Made by a program: the position numbers and the translations under genes. The notes under the pieces were generated by a model. It ran no database searches, was not told the DNA's origin, and saw only the letters and a list, made by a program, of their open reading frames with translations. From NCBI GenBank assembly GCA_023846275.1, contig CM043865.1, positions 34,424,412-34,488,411 of the forward strand: a stretch of 64,000 bases of DNA, read 5' to 3'. The stretch is from Vanilla planifolia (Eukaryota; Streptophyta; Magnoliopsida; Asparagales; Orchidaceae). Positions 26,201-35,576 of this stretch are shown here, in pieces; position 1 is the first letter of the stretch, and every line of letters starts with the position of its first letter.

Positions 26201-29200
26201 TGCTGTTAAAATTTTTCTACTGTTTTCTGTTGGTTTAGAAATAATTTTTCTAAATTTACCCTCTTGTTCATTAATAAACATATAATTCTTTCTTTTCATC
26301 GGCGTTATGCTGCTGTTAATTATTACGAGCTTCTTTTATTTTTCCAGCCCCATTAGCGTGGACTCTTCATCAACTAAGGTTTCTAGCTCTACAAGGGTGG
26401 AAGTGTATGAACCAAAAAACGTCAATGGCATATGGGAAGCTGATAGCAGCCAAAATACGTGTGTATCTGGAATTATAGAGGCGGACAGAAGAAACAAAAA
26501 TATGGTGAGATGTGCACTTTTGCTGGTTTTGGCAGAGTTGTTTTTTTTTCTTGTTTGTCAGTTTTTCTATTTTATTTCATTATTTATCTGTTAACATCTT
26601 TGAGCTCTATATAGTTCCAGGATAACCCTCAGGATACTTGTAGGGGCTCCAAGAAGAACAGTCAGGAAGCAAGCAAGTCCTCAGACAAGGTAAGAGAGTT
26701 AGGATTCTTAGGTGAACTTTATTTGTTGCAACTAGTTTATGTAAACATAAGACGCCATGTCTATTAGCTGTGAATGGACTACAATAGGTTTGTAAGGCAA
26801 ATTTTTTCATGATGTATGAAGTTTAGTTTAACTGTTTAATCCATTTATACTGCTTTTTCGTACAATACAAGCAAATTTGCTTCAACTGTTAATTATGTCA
26901 AAAGCCTTCTCTTGCCTAATTCTGATTTTGAATTTGTTTTGATAGGTTTGTTTGGTTTCGATTGTCTAGAATATAGCATGATCTGCAGTTTGAGAGACTT
27001 TAGGCAGAGTCGAGTCATTTCATTGTGGTTTTTCTTGTCAATGCCCTCTTGCCCTTTATTTTTTTTTGTTCATCACCACATTTCCTATGATTGGTACTAC
27101 TCATAGGCAAATATTATTTGTTCAAACATTAGATCTATGATGATCAGGCCTGCGGTTCTCTTTCCAGATTGCCAGATCTCGACTTATCAAAATGTACTCT
27201 ATGGCCCCTCTCAAAACTTCTTGTTAATTGTTTCCTTCCCCAAAAACTACTGTTCCTGGTTCTTCCAATAAACAACTACCTGATTTATGCTTGCATTTAG
27301 TCATGGTGCAATGCAAGTTTTCCTGTCTGTATGGACATATCCATGGATAGGTGGAAGATGTAGCTTGCATGAACATTTGGATCATTTTTGATATCATATA
27401 TGTTGGGGCAACAACTGGCCTTACCTTTGCATTTTTGAAATAAGAATTAACTTTGTGCTTTCCATTAGGTTCATTTGTTTTGCCATAAGCGGAAGTGGGA
27501 AGCAAAAAAAAGAGGCTAGTAAATTCCTATTTTAGTATTTGATTCATTGCAAGTGGTAAAAGTCACTCTACCTCGTATGAGCATTATGTTTTTCATTTTA
27601 ATTCTGTTTTAAAATTTTGGAGATTACCTAATCTTTGCACATCAAAGGCCAGCTAGGTGTCATGATCTGAACTTCCTCACATTAGCTTTGGGATAGTTGA
27701 TGGAGAGGATGTTATTTAGAGTGATAGATTAGTGGAGAAAAACACAACCATGAAACAAGTGTCTCGAAAAACAATCGAGAACATGTAGCATTGATAGAAA
27801 GCCAAGCAATAGCTGAAATTCCTTCTCAAAAAACTCCAAAGACTCAAATATTTGCTTGCAAAAAAATCCCACCCAATACTTAAATACCCTTTCGAAAAAA
27901 CCAACCCGAGATTTAAATACACTCTTGGTAAAGAAACAACCCAGACTTCAATACCTTATCAATTTTTTTTGATGACTAGATCAACTCTCCTCTCCTCTTC
28001 ATGAACTCTATATTATAGAACTAAAACATTAAACTCACTTTGGGAATAAAACTATCCCAAAACTAGCTAAAAGAAAGAAATAAAGCAATAGAGCAAAAGA
28101 GGCACGACCATGAGATCAATCAACTATTGTCAAGGTTCCGCTTCTCTCTCAACACAGTATAGTGACAAGAATCTTCTTCAATTAATCCAATAGGATTATC
28201 AAGGTTGGCTTCCTGAGATTTTTTGCTCTCACGCACAAATACATGCCAAAATCTCATTGTTGATCTCTTTTATAGAATATAGGCATTGACACAAACAAAA
28301 ATACGAGTAATCATTAACACCCAGTTCTAATAGAATAGGAAGCATATCCATCAAATCTCGACTTTACAAATTCAAGCACCAAATTCATGCATATCCTAAA
28401 TGCTCACATACAACTTTAGTAAATTAAGTGCAATATCCTCCATTGAATTTAGGAGTCCAAAGGCCGTCTCAATGCATAGTTTGATTTGACTCTAAGTCTT
28501 AGATTTACACTCACCTTGATTATCCTTAAGAACATTCTCATGATATTGTCTTAGTTATTTTAAGACTTCTATGAGATAAATACCATAAGAAAATATCTTG
28601 ATATCTTCATACCTACAAATATCCTCAATGGTAATTCCCTTTGAGCCCTGTTTTCTCCTTTAGAGTATGTGAATGCTATCAATGAAGGGGATTCATCAAC
28701 GAGTCCAAAAGTTAAGATTCAAGGGATTTGAATCATCCAAAGAATAGCCTACCATCTTTTTAGGATCTCGAGATATTTGAACTTGAGAAGCGGTCTAGTG
28801 AGGGTCAAGAAATGATCTTGAGAGGGTTTGAAGGGGTTTTGTTGTCTCCAGAGAAGATTTTGAAAAGTTGTCTTGAGAGGTGATCTCGAGAGAATCTTAA
28901 GAGGCCTTGAGGGGTTTTGGTTCATTTTAAGAGTAGGCCTTGAGAAGGTCTCGCAAGGTGAGCTTAAGAGGCATAGAATGGTTTCAAGGTCTTAAGAGTA
29001 TTGCAACTATATGAAGAACTGGTAAGTCTCAATAGAGAAGATGTGAAGTTTGCTTGGATTTCAAAAGAATGTATTGAGATCAAATTTGATTTTGAGAACT
29101 TGTCTCGAGGGATCAAACGAATGTTTGATGTGTCGACCCATGCAGTATGCATTGAACCACGTTGACAAGTGGCCCACTATGCCTCGTCGTCGACCCGAGC

Positions 29201-32200
29201 TTACCCAGGCTGGCCAGCTCCCACCTGAGTTGACCTGCATTGGTTTGTTCCTACCCGCGTTAGCTCGAGCCTACTTGGGATTGCCACAGGCCCATGTGTG
29301 ACCATCTTGGTCCAGCTAGACCATACTCTTACCCAATCACACTACCTCTGCATTCGGCTATATGTTTTCATGCCGACCACATCTCCTTCTCTTAGACATC
29401 TCCGGGGTATCCTAATGGTGGTGATCTACGTTGAATAATGTCTTGAATTTGCAACAACTCGAATTAAAGCTGCTCAATTGAAATCTCTCCGCGTTGTGCC
29501 AATCTGTCCCGAAGTTTGCTTCAATTCTCTCCCGAACATATTTGAAAATTTTGCATAATTGAGCTTTCTCATCCTTGCCCTAAGTAAATTCTTGTTTAAT
29601 TTTTTCGAATTGCTTTTTCATATCAATAACTACTAAGTCATTGCTCTATATATTTTCCTTGTTAAAAGTAATAAGCAAATTGCTTTACTTGAGGAAACAA
29701 TCTTTGTTATCTTTGTTTATGATATTATTTGTATGTTTGATAATGAAAGTAAAATCAGTGGTATATTTGAATTCTTATAAAGCATCCTGTAATACATTTT
29801 ATTAGCTTAGCATTTAATTTTGGTATTATGTACATTGCTTTGTTTCTTTTCAGGCTTTAAGACGCCTAGCACAGAACCGAGAGGCAGCTAGGAAAAGCCG
29901 TCTTCGGAAAAAGGTGTTTGCATTAAACTGGTTTTTCCAAAATATCAACCATCAAGGCACTAGTTGAAATAAACAATGTACTAAATCTCGTCATATCTTT
30001 TCAGGTCTATGTTCAACAGTTGGAATCCAGCCGAACAAAGCTTGCTCAACTTGAACATGAACTTGAGATGACGAAGCAACAGGTTTTCTTATAGTGTTAT
30101 GTGCACTATTGCATCCATACGCTCTTTGGATTAATGAAATGTTTTATTCCAGGGCGTCTCCATTAGTGGGCATTCAGGAGGCACTAATCTTGGCTTATCA
30201 AGGGCAATGAATCCAGGTATGTAGAGGGCATTCTGTCACTTATTCCCTTTATGTTGTTTTGATCAGTAGCTTTATCCCGTAAACGTTGGTGACAGTTGCT
30301 TTTTCTGAACTATATGCTTTTATCTTTATATCTTGAGAGCAATGGCTTTATTTAGCTTGAAGACCAAATAATGATTTGGACAAGCAAATAGCTTATATGA
30401 TGGGAGCCTTGTGTTGTCTTAAAGAAAAATCTATGGCTTTATATATTTATTACCAAGGGGTGCATAATTTCAAACAAAATTAGGTTTTTGAAATTATTCA
30501 AGGTCATCATGACCATGCTCAAACCTTCTAAATTTCTTTTTTGCTTTAATGAAGGTGTGACTGCATTTGAAATGGAATATGGACATTGGGTTGAAGAGCA
30601 AAATAGGCAAATTTGTGAACTTAGGGCTGCCCTACAAGCACGTGTTTCTGACATTGAACTTCGGATGCTTGTAGAAAGTGGAATGAGCCATTATCATCAT
30701 CTCTTTCACATAAAGTCTATAGCTGCAAAATCTGACGTCTTCTTCCTTATTTCTGGGATTTGGAAGTCGGCTGCAGAGCGCTTTTTTCTCTGGATTGGAG
30801 GATCCCGTCCTTCGGAACTTCTAAAGGTGACCACCTATTTTGATAGAGGAACTTGGAGGATGTAGAATAATGCCTTCCTATATTTTGCAGTTGTTTGTTC
30901 TGTTACACAGTCTTTTGTGCTTTCTACCATCTTGTTTTTTGTTATAAAAGGCTAAATTAGATCTCATTTGGATTAAAGGTGAGAGTTCAAAATATTTTCC
31001 TGCATCGCTTAAGTCTATGCTTCAAGTTTCTTAATAAGCCTGGAACCTACAATGGATGGGAGGAATGCTTCTTCCATTTGATCTTTATGCTATCTTTGGG
31101 GATAGAGGTTTGTTTATCTAAATTCATTATTGTTTAACGAAATATGGGTTATACCTAACTTTCCAAAAGAAAAAAAAACAGTATGATTTAGATGAATAAA
31201 TATCTTCTTGTTGGTGTAAATTTTGTTTTTATTGATTTCTTAAGTATAGGGTGGGGTAAGAAGCATCCTCCTTTATATCCAAAGCAAAATTATCTATTGA
31301 TTCTCTGTCTAATAGGAGAGGAAACCAAACCATGAGAAGAGGGATTTCAATTGGACGTTATAAAGAATAGTCAGTCTGTTGAATTAAGTGTTCCAGACTG
31401 TAGCTTGGAAGTCCTATTGACTTGTCTATCGTTATTTTTGATATAAAAGGCATCATCTAAGAAACCACCAAGATGAAACCTAGTTATCTTGGACCCCCTA
31501 TTAATTGAGTTCCGATCCTACTAGTCACCGCATTATAAGTATCAGAACATATCTAAAAATTTCTTTACTGCTAAACTATCTTCTTCGAAATCAATACCAA
31601 ATTTGTTGTACAAGGGAACTGGAAATCATGCAGTAGAGGTGGAAGAAGTAGATTTGTTACTGTTGAGAACCAGATTTCAAAGAGTCGTTCTTGATGTGGA
31701 AAAATAACAGGCAATGAAAAAAATAGAGGAATTAGGATCACCGAAGAACCACTATATTGAAGTGAAGCGACACAATAATCTCTATATATTGGTGGAAACA
31801 CTAGGAAGTATCTCCCGGCTGGCCTCTTCGTATTTCCTTAAGAATGAAATAACCTTTGCTTGTTGATAGATATAAAATATCTTGTTTTCAATTGAAAATA
31901 CTTTATGTATTTGTTACCTAAGTTATTTTTGCATGCTGTACTTTTATGCAGGTTCTTACCCCACATCTGGACCCTTTAACTGAGCAGCAATTAGTTGCTA
32001 TCTGTAACCTGCAGCAGTCATCTCAGCAAGCTGAAGATGCTCTTTCACAGGGATTGGATAAGCTTCAACAAACCATTGCTGAGGCATTGACAGCTGATCT
32101 GTTGGGTCCATCAGCAAATTATATGGGGAAGATGACAAACGCAATGGTTCAGTTGGAATCCCTAGTGGGCTTTGTTAACCAGGTTCTGCTTCTATTGCTC

Positions 32201-34199
32201 TGCTAGTAAATGATCATTCCTATACCCTCCTGTATATCCCTACTTGCGCAGGTCCTCAACGGTTTATCTTTTAATTCTTTGCCTACTATTTGATAGTTGT
32301 AAGCTGGGCATTGAGTTATGCATACGTTTCTTAAGAACTTTCTGAGGGTAACGTTTGAAGGCGATACTTTCCTGTATCTTGTTGCTTATGCATTTAGATT
32401 TTTGGTTCAGATGGCTTTAGTCATGCACTGAGAGGTGTTTTCTCGCATAGTTGCTGCTTATGTTTTTTGATTCATTTCATCGTAAGGTTCAGCTTTTGCT
32501 TCTATAGCTTCATCATAATTCGGAGGACTTCTGCACAGTGTCCTTAGGATCGGGCCAAAGAAAAGGGTAACACTTTAGGGAAAAAGCGTGTATGGGAAAT
32601 TATTAGGAAACCATTTAATATCCCCAACCATTCAAAGGGTATCATCAATTGAAGTTGACTCCTTAGGGAAAATGAGCAATTGTGATATTGGCAATGGCTT
32701 AACGCTAGTAGATACCATTCCATTTTTTCAAGGATTAGTTTGATGTGGTTGGTTTGCAGCTGATATAGTTATATTCATTTGTTCATATGGTTGTATTGCT
32801 GCAATTATACTAGAAATTTGTACATGAGAATGGTTTTATGTATCAATAATGTAGAATTCTTTGGGGTGCAAACAAGGTTTGATCAAAGAGGAGTCTTGAC
32901 TCTTATAAAAGTTTGTCATGTGACTTAAAAGGTCATGGGTTTAAGTCATGAAAACAATCTCTTATAAAATATAGTGTTAGGGTAACATATGATAGACAGT
33001 TTTGGTTGGTTGATGTTCACATACACATGCATGAGTTTAATAGAACTGAATTGCTTCAAATTGATTTTTGTTGACCTAAAGCAATTTTTAACTGAAAAAA
33101 GCTATAATATTCTATAGAAGATGATTTTCGCTATTCGATCAATCATATTAAGTTTTTGTCTACTCAAAACAATCTCTTGTTTTTATCCTTGTAAGGGGCC
33201 TTGATAAATTAAAGCCAAGACTTAGCATATATAAACAATGAACTTTTTTCCATTTCCGATGCAGGATTGCTCACGATTGTGATCGTCAACTTAAAAAGGG
33301 TCTTAGGAGATGCTCTTGGAAAAATCATGTGAATGTCATCCTCCTTACCTTTTTTATAGGATATCATAGATCTATCAGTTTCCTTCTGATTCATTCTCAA
33401 ACTATGTTAATAGAGAATTGCTATAATATGAATTGTCATGATGAGACTAATAATGTTAGGTTATGATCCCTTTAGACAAGAGATACTTCCTTTTTTTATT
33501 ATGAGACCTTTCATTCATTTGCGAGTTTACATAAAAACCTATTCGAATCGACTCCATGTTCGATTAATCCTCTTTTTAGGCAATCTCTACCTGCTCTAGT
33601 AATCCTTGGATATCACAATGATGTTGTACATTTTTGAGCGAACGGTGGAATGGAGTTCAAACCCTTGAAGGAGATGCTTTGTACTCCATTGATATTGTCA
33701 TCGTCTTGCATTACCTGAATGTTTTTTCATACTGACCATGGCTAAACTTCATTGGAAAACTTATCGCATTTTTCCTTTGATTTCTCAGCAATTATCACTA
33801 CCTAATCACCAAGTATATTGACAAATATTATAAGAAAAACAACAATGGATATCCAGTAACTTTCACAAATAACCCATCTTAGCATTGTATTCTGGGAATG
33901 CATTGGATTAATGTTCTTTATACTTTTGCTAAGCTAAATAGCTCATTTTTCAAAGCCATTCTTTCAAATCTCTTTACTATACTTAATGTAAGAACTCTGA
34001 AACGGAGCTTAAAGCATTGATCTTATCTATGCTATGCAACATACAGGCTGATCATCTTCGACAGAAGACATTGCAGCAGATGTCGAAGATATTGACAATT
34101 CGGCAGGCGGCTCGTGGACTGCTTGCATTGGGAGATTATTTCCAGCGCCTGCGTGCGTTGAGCTCGCTGTGGGTTGCTCGTCCCCATGAGCCCAGTTGA
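11287..34199 (+). CDS. TGA: TGA-type bZIP transcription factor (bZIP plus DOG1 domain), nine coding exons
   Basis: A nuclear transcription factor of the TGA family, which binds TGACG elements and recruits NPR1-type coactivators in salicylate and redox responses. Exons: 11287-11336, 26348-26504, 26621-26689, 29854-29913, 30005-30082, 30153-30216, 30555-30826, 31952-32182, 34047-34199. They total 1134 nt, giving 377 residues, with all junctions GT-AG and in phase. Residues 93-138 are the bZIP: RRLAQNREAARKSRLRKK, then a zipper with spaced Leu. Residues about 160-250 (EYGHWVEEQNRQICELR, then FFLISGIW and RFFLWIGG) start the DOG1/TGA C-terminal domain, which ends QAARGLLALGDYFQRLRALSS. The ATG has a strong AAACAATGG context, and MELY resembles monocot TGA starts as I remember them. 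Exon 1 lies about 15 kb from exon 2 and is the least certain part. At the TGA1 redox-cysteine pair, Cys268 is kept but the second position is Ser274. Subclade (I or III) is not settled. Confidence 0.88.
12120..12483 (+). promoter_or_regulatory. GC-richer island with TATA box and palindromic TGACGTCA inside TGA intron 1
   Basis: TATAAATGG at 12124 is followed by about 300 bases clearly less AT-rich than the flanks. A plus-strand frame stays open over 12130-12483, and AACGAG before GTCAGTG near 12365 is a possible splice donor. TGACGTCA at 12324-12331 is a perfect palindrome of the CRE/TGACG class bound by TGA bZIP proteins. The island could be an alternative promoter and first exon of the TGA gene, or a relic of another gene. 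The encoded peptide is not recognisable, so I do not call it a CDS. Confidence 0.35.
13300..14730 (+). mobile_element. Degenerate LINE (non-LTR retrotransposon) fragment in TGA intron 1
   Basis: Broken plus-strand frames match plant L1-type reverse transcriptase and its C-terminal region. GVDGITISFMKG (about 13620-13660) corresponds to the GPDG--A-FF motif. LIPKSKGLIEIRD (about 13780-13810) corresponds to LIPK-K----I-DFRPISL. RYLGIPLRIN (about 14155-14185) corresponds to KYLGLPL. ILISIPIYSMFF (about 14283-14318) and KKFLWNEA (about 14362-14385) correspond to the VLSSIPIYYLS and FLW motifs further downstream. The catalytic FADD block is absent, so there is an internal deletion. A 19-bp tandem duplication (CACGCTTTAACTTTATCGC, 13674-13711) lies inside. 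It is in the same orientation as the host gene. Confidence 0.75.
15590..15845. repeat. Degenerate repeated GCGATC/GACGAC motif block
   Basis: Words of the type TGCGATC-GAC-(GC)-ATGTTA recur near 15606-15630 and 15816-15842. A related TGCGATCATAAAATTGCA lies at about 15728, and GATCATAAAATTGTGCGATC at about 15806. The last two look like partial inverted partners. This may be a remnant of a transposon end. I could not assign a family. Confidence 0.35.
16031..16140. repeat. Diverged 41-bp tandem repeat, about 2.7 copies
   Basis: Units begin near 16031, 16072 and 16113. Each contains a GGA-TGATG-CTC-A-TCGA-like core (GATGTCTCAATTCGATAC, AATGCCCAACTCGATTAC, GATGCCTCGACCCAAAAT), giving a 41-base period. 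The copies are well diverged. The repeat lies in TGA intron 1 and is not part of a coding exon. Confidence 0.5.
20275..20634 (+). repeat. 5' LTR of the intronic copia element (approximate limits)
   Basis: This block aligns by eye with 24876-25210 in the same orientation. Shared words include ATCATTTGTTAGTCAGATTAG against ATCATTTGTTTGTCATATTAG, GCCTTGAGATT, TTATTGTAATTTGTTATTAGAG against TTATTGTAATTTGTTATAAGAG, and GTTTTCTTCTTCCTTTC at the end. It stops directly before the primer-binding site. The start is approximate because the left end is diverged. Confidence 0.65.
20637..20648 (+). other. Primer-binding site of the copia element (initiator tRNA-Met type)
   Basis: TGGTATCGTAAT lies 2-3 bases after the 5' LTR. 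Its first seven bases match TGGTATCAGAGC, the complement of the plant initiator Met tRNA 3' end used by most plant copia elements. The rest has decayed. Confidence 0.6.
24864..24876 (+). other. Polypurine tract of the copia element
   Basis: AAGTTGGGGAATG lies directly before the 3' LTR. It resembles the CAAGTTGGGGGAG polypurine tract typical of plant copia elements. Confidence 0.55.
24876..25210 (+). repeat. 3' LTR of the intronic copia element (approximate limits)
   Basis: Homologous to 20275-20634 over its length with many substitutions and indels. It begins with TG directly after the polypurine tract and ends near GTTTTCTTCCTTTCTATAG. No target-site duplication could be recognised by eye. 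Confidence 0.65.
27650..29560. mobile_element. Probable unclassified transposon-derived insertion in TGA intron 3
   Basis: Within intron 3 (26690-29853) this block differs from the flanking intron in composition. It includes a region rich in YCTYRAGAGG words (about 28766-29000), then a GC-rich patch (29110-29350) with two GTCGAC sites (29132, 29189) and GACC/GAGC-rich degenerate repeats. Reverse-complemented, the patch resembles the GC-rich patch at 8330-8860. No reverse transcriptase, transposase or terminal repeat was recognised, so both class and limits are uncertain. Confidence 0.35.
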
Positions 34200-34778
34200 T
34201 GGCGAACCGATGAATTACCCAAGTCGGCAATGTATTCATTCAGGAGGAGACGTGCTAAAACCCTCAGCAAGCTAACTGGGGCATTCCTTCCTGTGCTGTG
34301 GAAATCGTCAGTTCAGCTGAATTGATAGAACTTGCTTATAAGGTTACTGTATATAAAATGCCAAGGCTGTTGCTATGTTGTTGTATATATTTCTGTTTTC
34401 ATATGAATCAAATCGTCTTGTAGATGATATTTGGGAGATTTGTTGATGATAACAAGCTGGAAAATTCAGCTTCAGGTCATTATTTAGGAAAAAATTGATA
34501 TTATATGGTATGAGTTTGAAATGAATCAAATTAAAGATGTTTTTGAGTAAGGTCTTTGCAGGACAATCATTGTAAAATATTAGTGGGTTTTTTTAGTGTT
34601 TAACATGAATAACATTATTTGCTCTTCTTTCTAGTATGGCAAATCATATTAATGGTGTGTTTTCATGCATGTTTACTTCAGTATGCATGCTTTCAACAGC
34701 ATTTTGTGAAGAGAAGTTCTCTAATTTTTATCTTTTTCTTAAAATTCTAAATTTATGTATATAAACTATATTTTTTTA

Positions 34779-34784
34779 ATAAAA
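34779..34784 (+). terminator. Candidate polyadenylation signal of the TGA gene
   Basis: AATAAA occurs about 580 bases after the TGA stop codon and about 300 bases before the RAE1 leader. Plant poly(A) signals are loose, so earlier sites are equally possible. Confidence 0.3.
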
Positions 34785-35089
34785 CAGCTTCTACAGACCC
34801 AGACATGGTAGCAACGGGCATGTTAATTGTTCATTTCTGAACCCAACCGGGCGAGAATTTTGTCCGGCTCAAACGTTAAGTTTCGACCCCCTTTTTTTTT
34901 TTTTAAGAAAAAAAAATCATTTAAAAAAATATTTTGATCGTCGTGAAATGGGGAATGTTCACGGAATCAGGTCAATGTACCTACGCCGCCGGCTTCTGTG
35001 TCGTCGGCTCGGCCATCTCCCTTGTTCTGCATCGTCAGCTTGTCAATCTACGCCGCCAGGTTGGCACCTTAACGGGTTCGGATGCTTAA

Positions 35090-35576
35090 TTTGTTGATAA
35101 CGGGTTCGGCGCCTTAAATATGAGGTTCGCAGACGGCTTCTGCTGCTCTTTCACGCAAATTATGCCGTTTTGACTCTGGTAGCCATTCTCCGCGCTCTTC
35201 CTCTTCGGAAGTGCTAAGCTCAGAGGTTGTTCCTTCTCAAGCTGCCTTTTTTTTTCTGTGGTGTTATGCATTTTGTACGCACTTCTCTCGCTGTTCGCTT
35301 CTTTTTTTCTTTGGGTTAGTGCTAGGGTTTTGCGAACGATTTTGTACGTTTATTGGTTCTTTGTTGCTTCGCTTGTTGTTGAACTTTGGAATAATTTGTA
35401 ACCGAAAACTCACGTCCTGCTTTTTCTCTCAACATTACATTGGCTGATGCCACTTTGAAAAGTTTGCATCTCAAGAGCTTAGATTTCAAATGGAATGCTC
35501 AAATTTCTTTCGTTCATGATTAACTTACAAATGGTTTTTGTTGTTGATTTGGTTTAGGTTTTCGCTTTGGAAAGAA
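35090..35576 (+). promoter_or_regulatory. Inferred 5' leader of RAE1 with leader intron
   Basis: A GC-richer stretch (about 34970-35230), including GCCGCCGG and GCCGCCAGG words, is followed by a likely leader exon ending in CTCAGAG before GTTGTT (about 35228). A TTTAG acceptor ends about 35557, and the leader resumes to ATG at 35577. Sequence between the TGA stop and here (34200-34960) is AT-rich 3' flank with no gene. Confidence 0.45.

Larger units (their letters stand above)
11337..26347 (+). other. Intron 1 of the TGA gene, about 15 kb, filled with transposon remnants
   Basis: It runs from GTACGA at 11337 to a TTTCCAG acceptor ending at 26347. It contains a GC-richer island near 12120-12480, a LINE fragment, short degenerate tandem repeats and a copia element, all listed separately. 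The rest (about 11340-12100, 14750-15580, 16160-20270 and 25210-26340) is AT-rich and shows no gene I can support. A stretch near 17100-17600 has semi-open frames on the plus strand but no motif I recognise. The intron is inferred only from the phase match and the start context of exon 1. If translation starts elsewhere, part of it is intergenic. Confidence 0.55.

Noticed and set aside
26307..26594. TGA start at ATG 26307 giving a hydrophobic N-terminus
   Set aside because: It would require reading through a clear TTTCCAG acceptor and a GTGAGA donor. Hydrophobic residues there come from the intron's T-rich tract, and TGA factors have no signal peptide.
28766..29000. CRISPR-like or regularly spaced repeat array
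   Set aside because: The words are degenerate, irregularly spaced and in a plant intron, with no spacer structure.
30439..30654. Minus-strand ORF opposite the TGA DOG1 exon
   Set aside because: It is a shadow of TGA exon 30555-30826, which has clear family similarity on the plus strand.
34027..34239. Minus-strand ORF opposite the last TGA exon
   Set aside because: It is a shadow; the plus strand encodes the conserved QAARGLLALGDYF end of TGA proteins.
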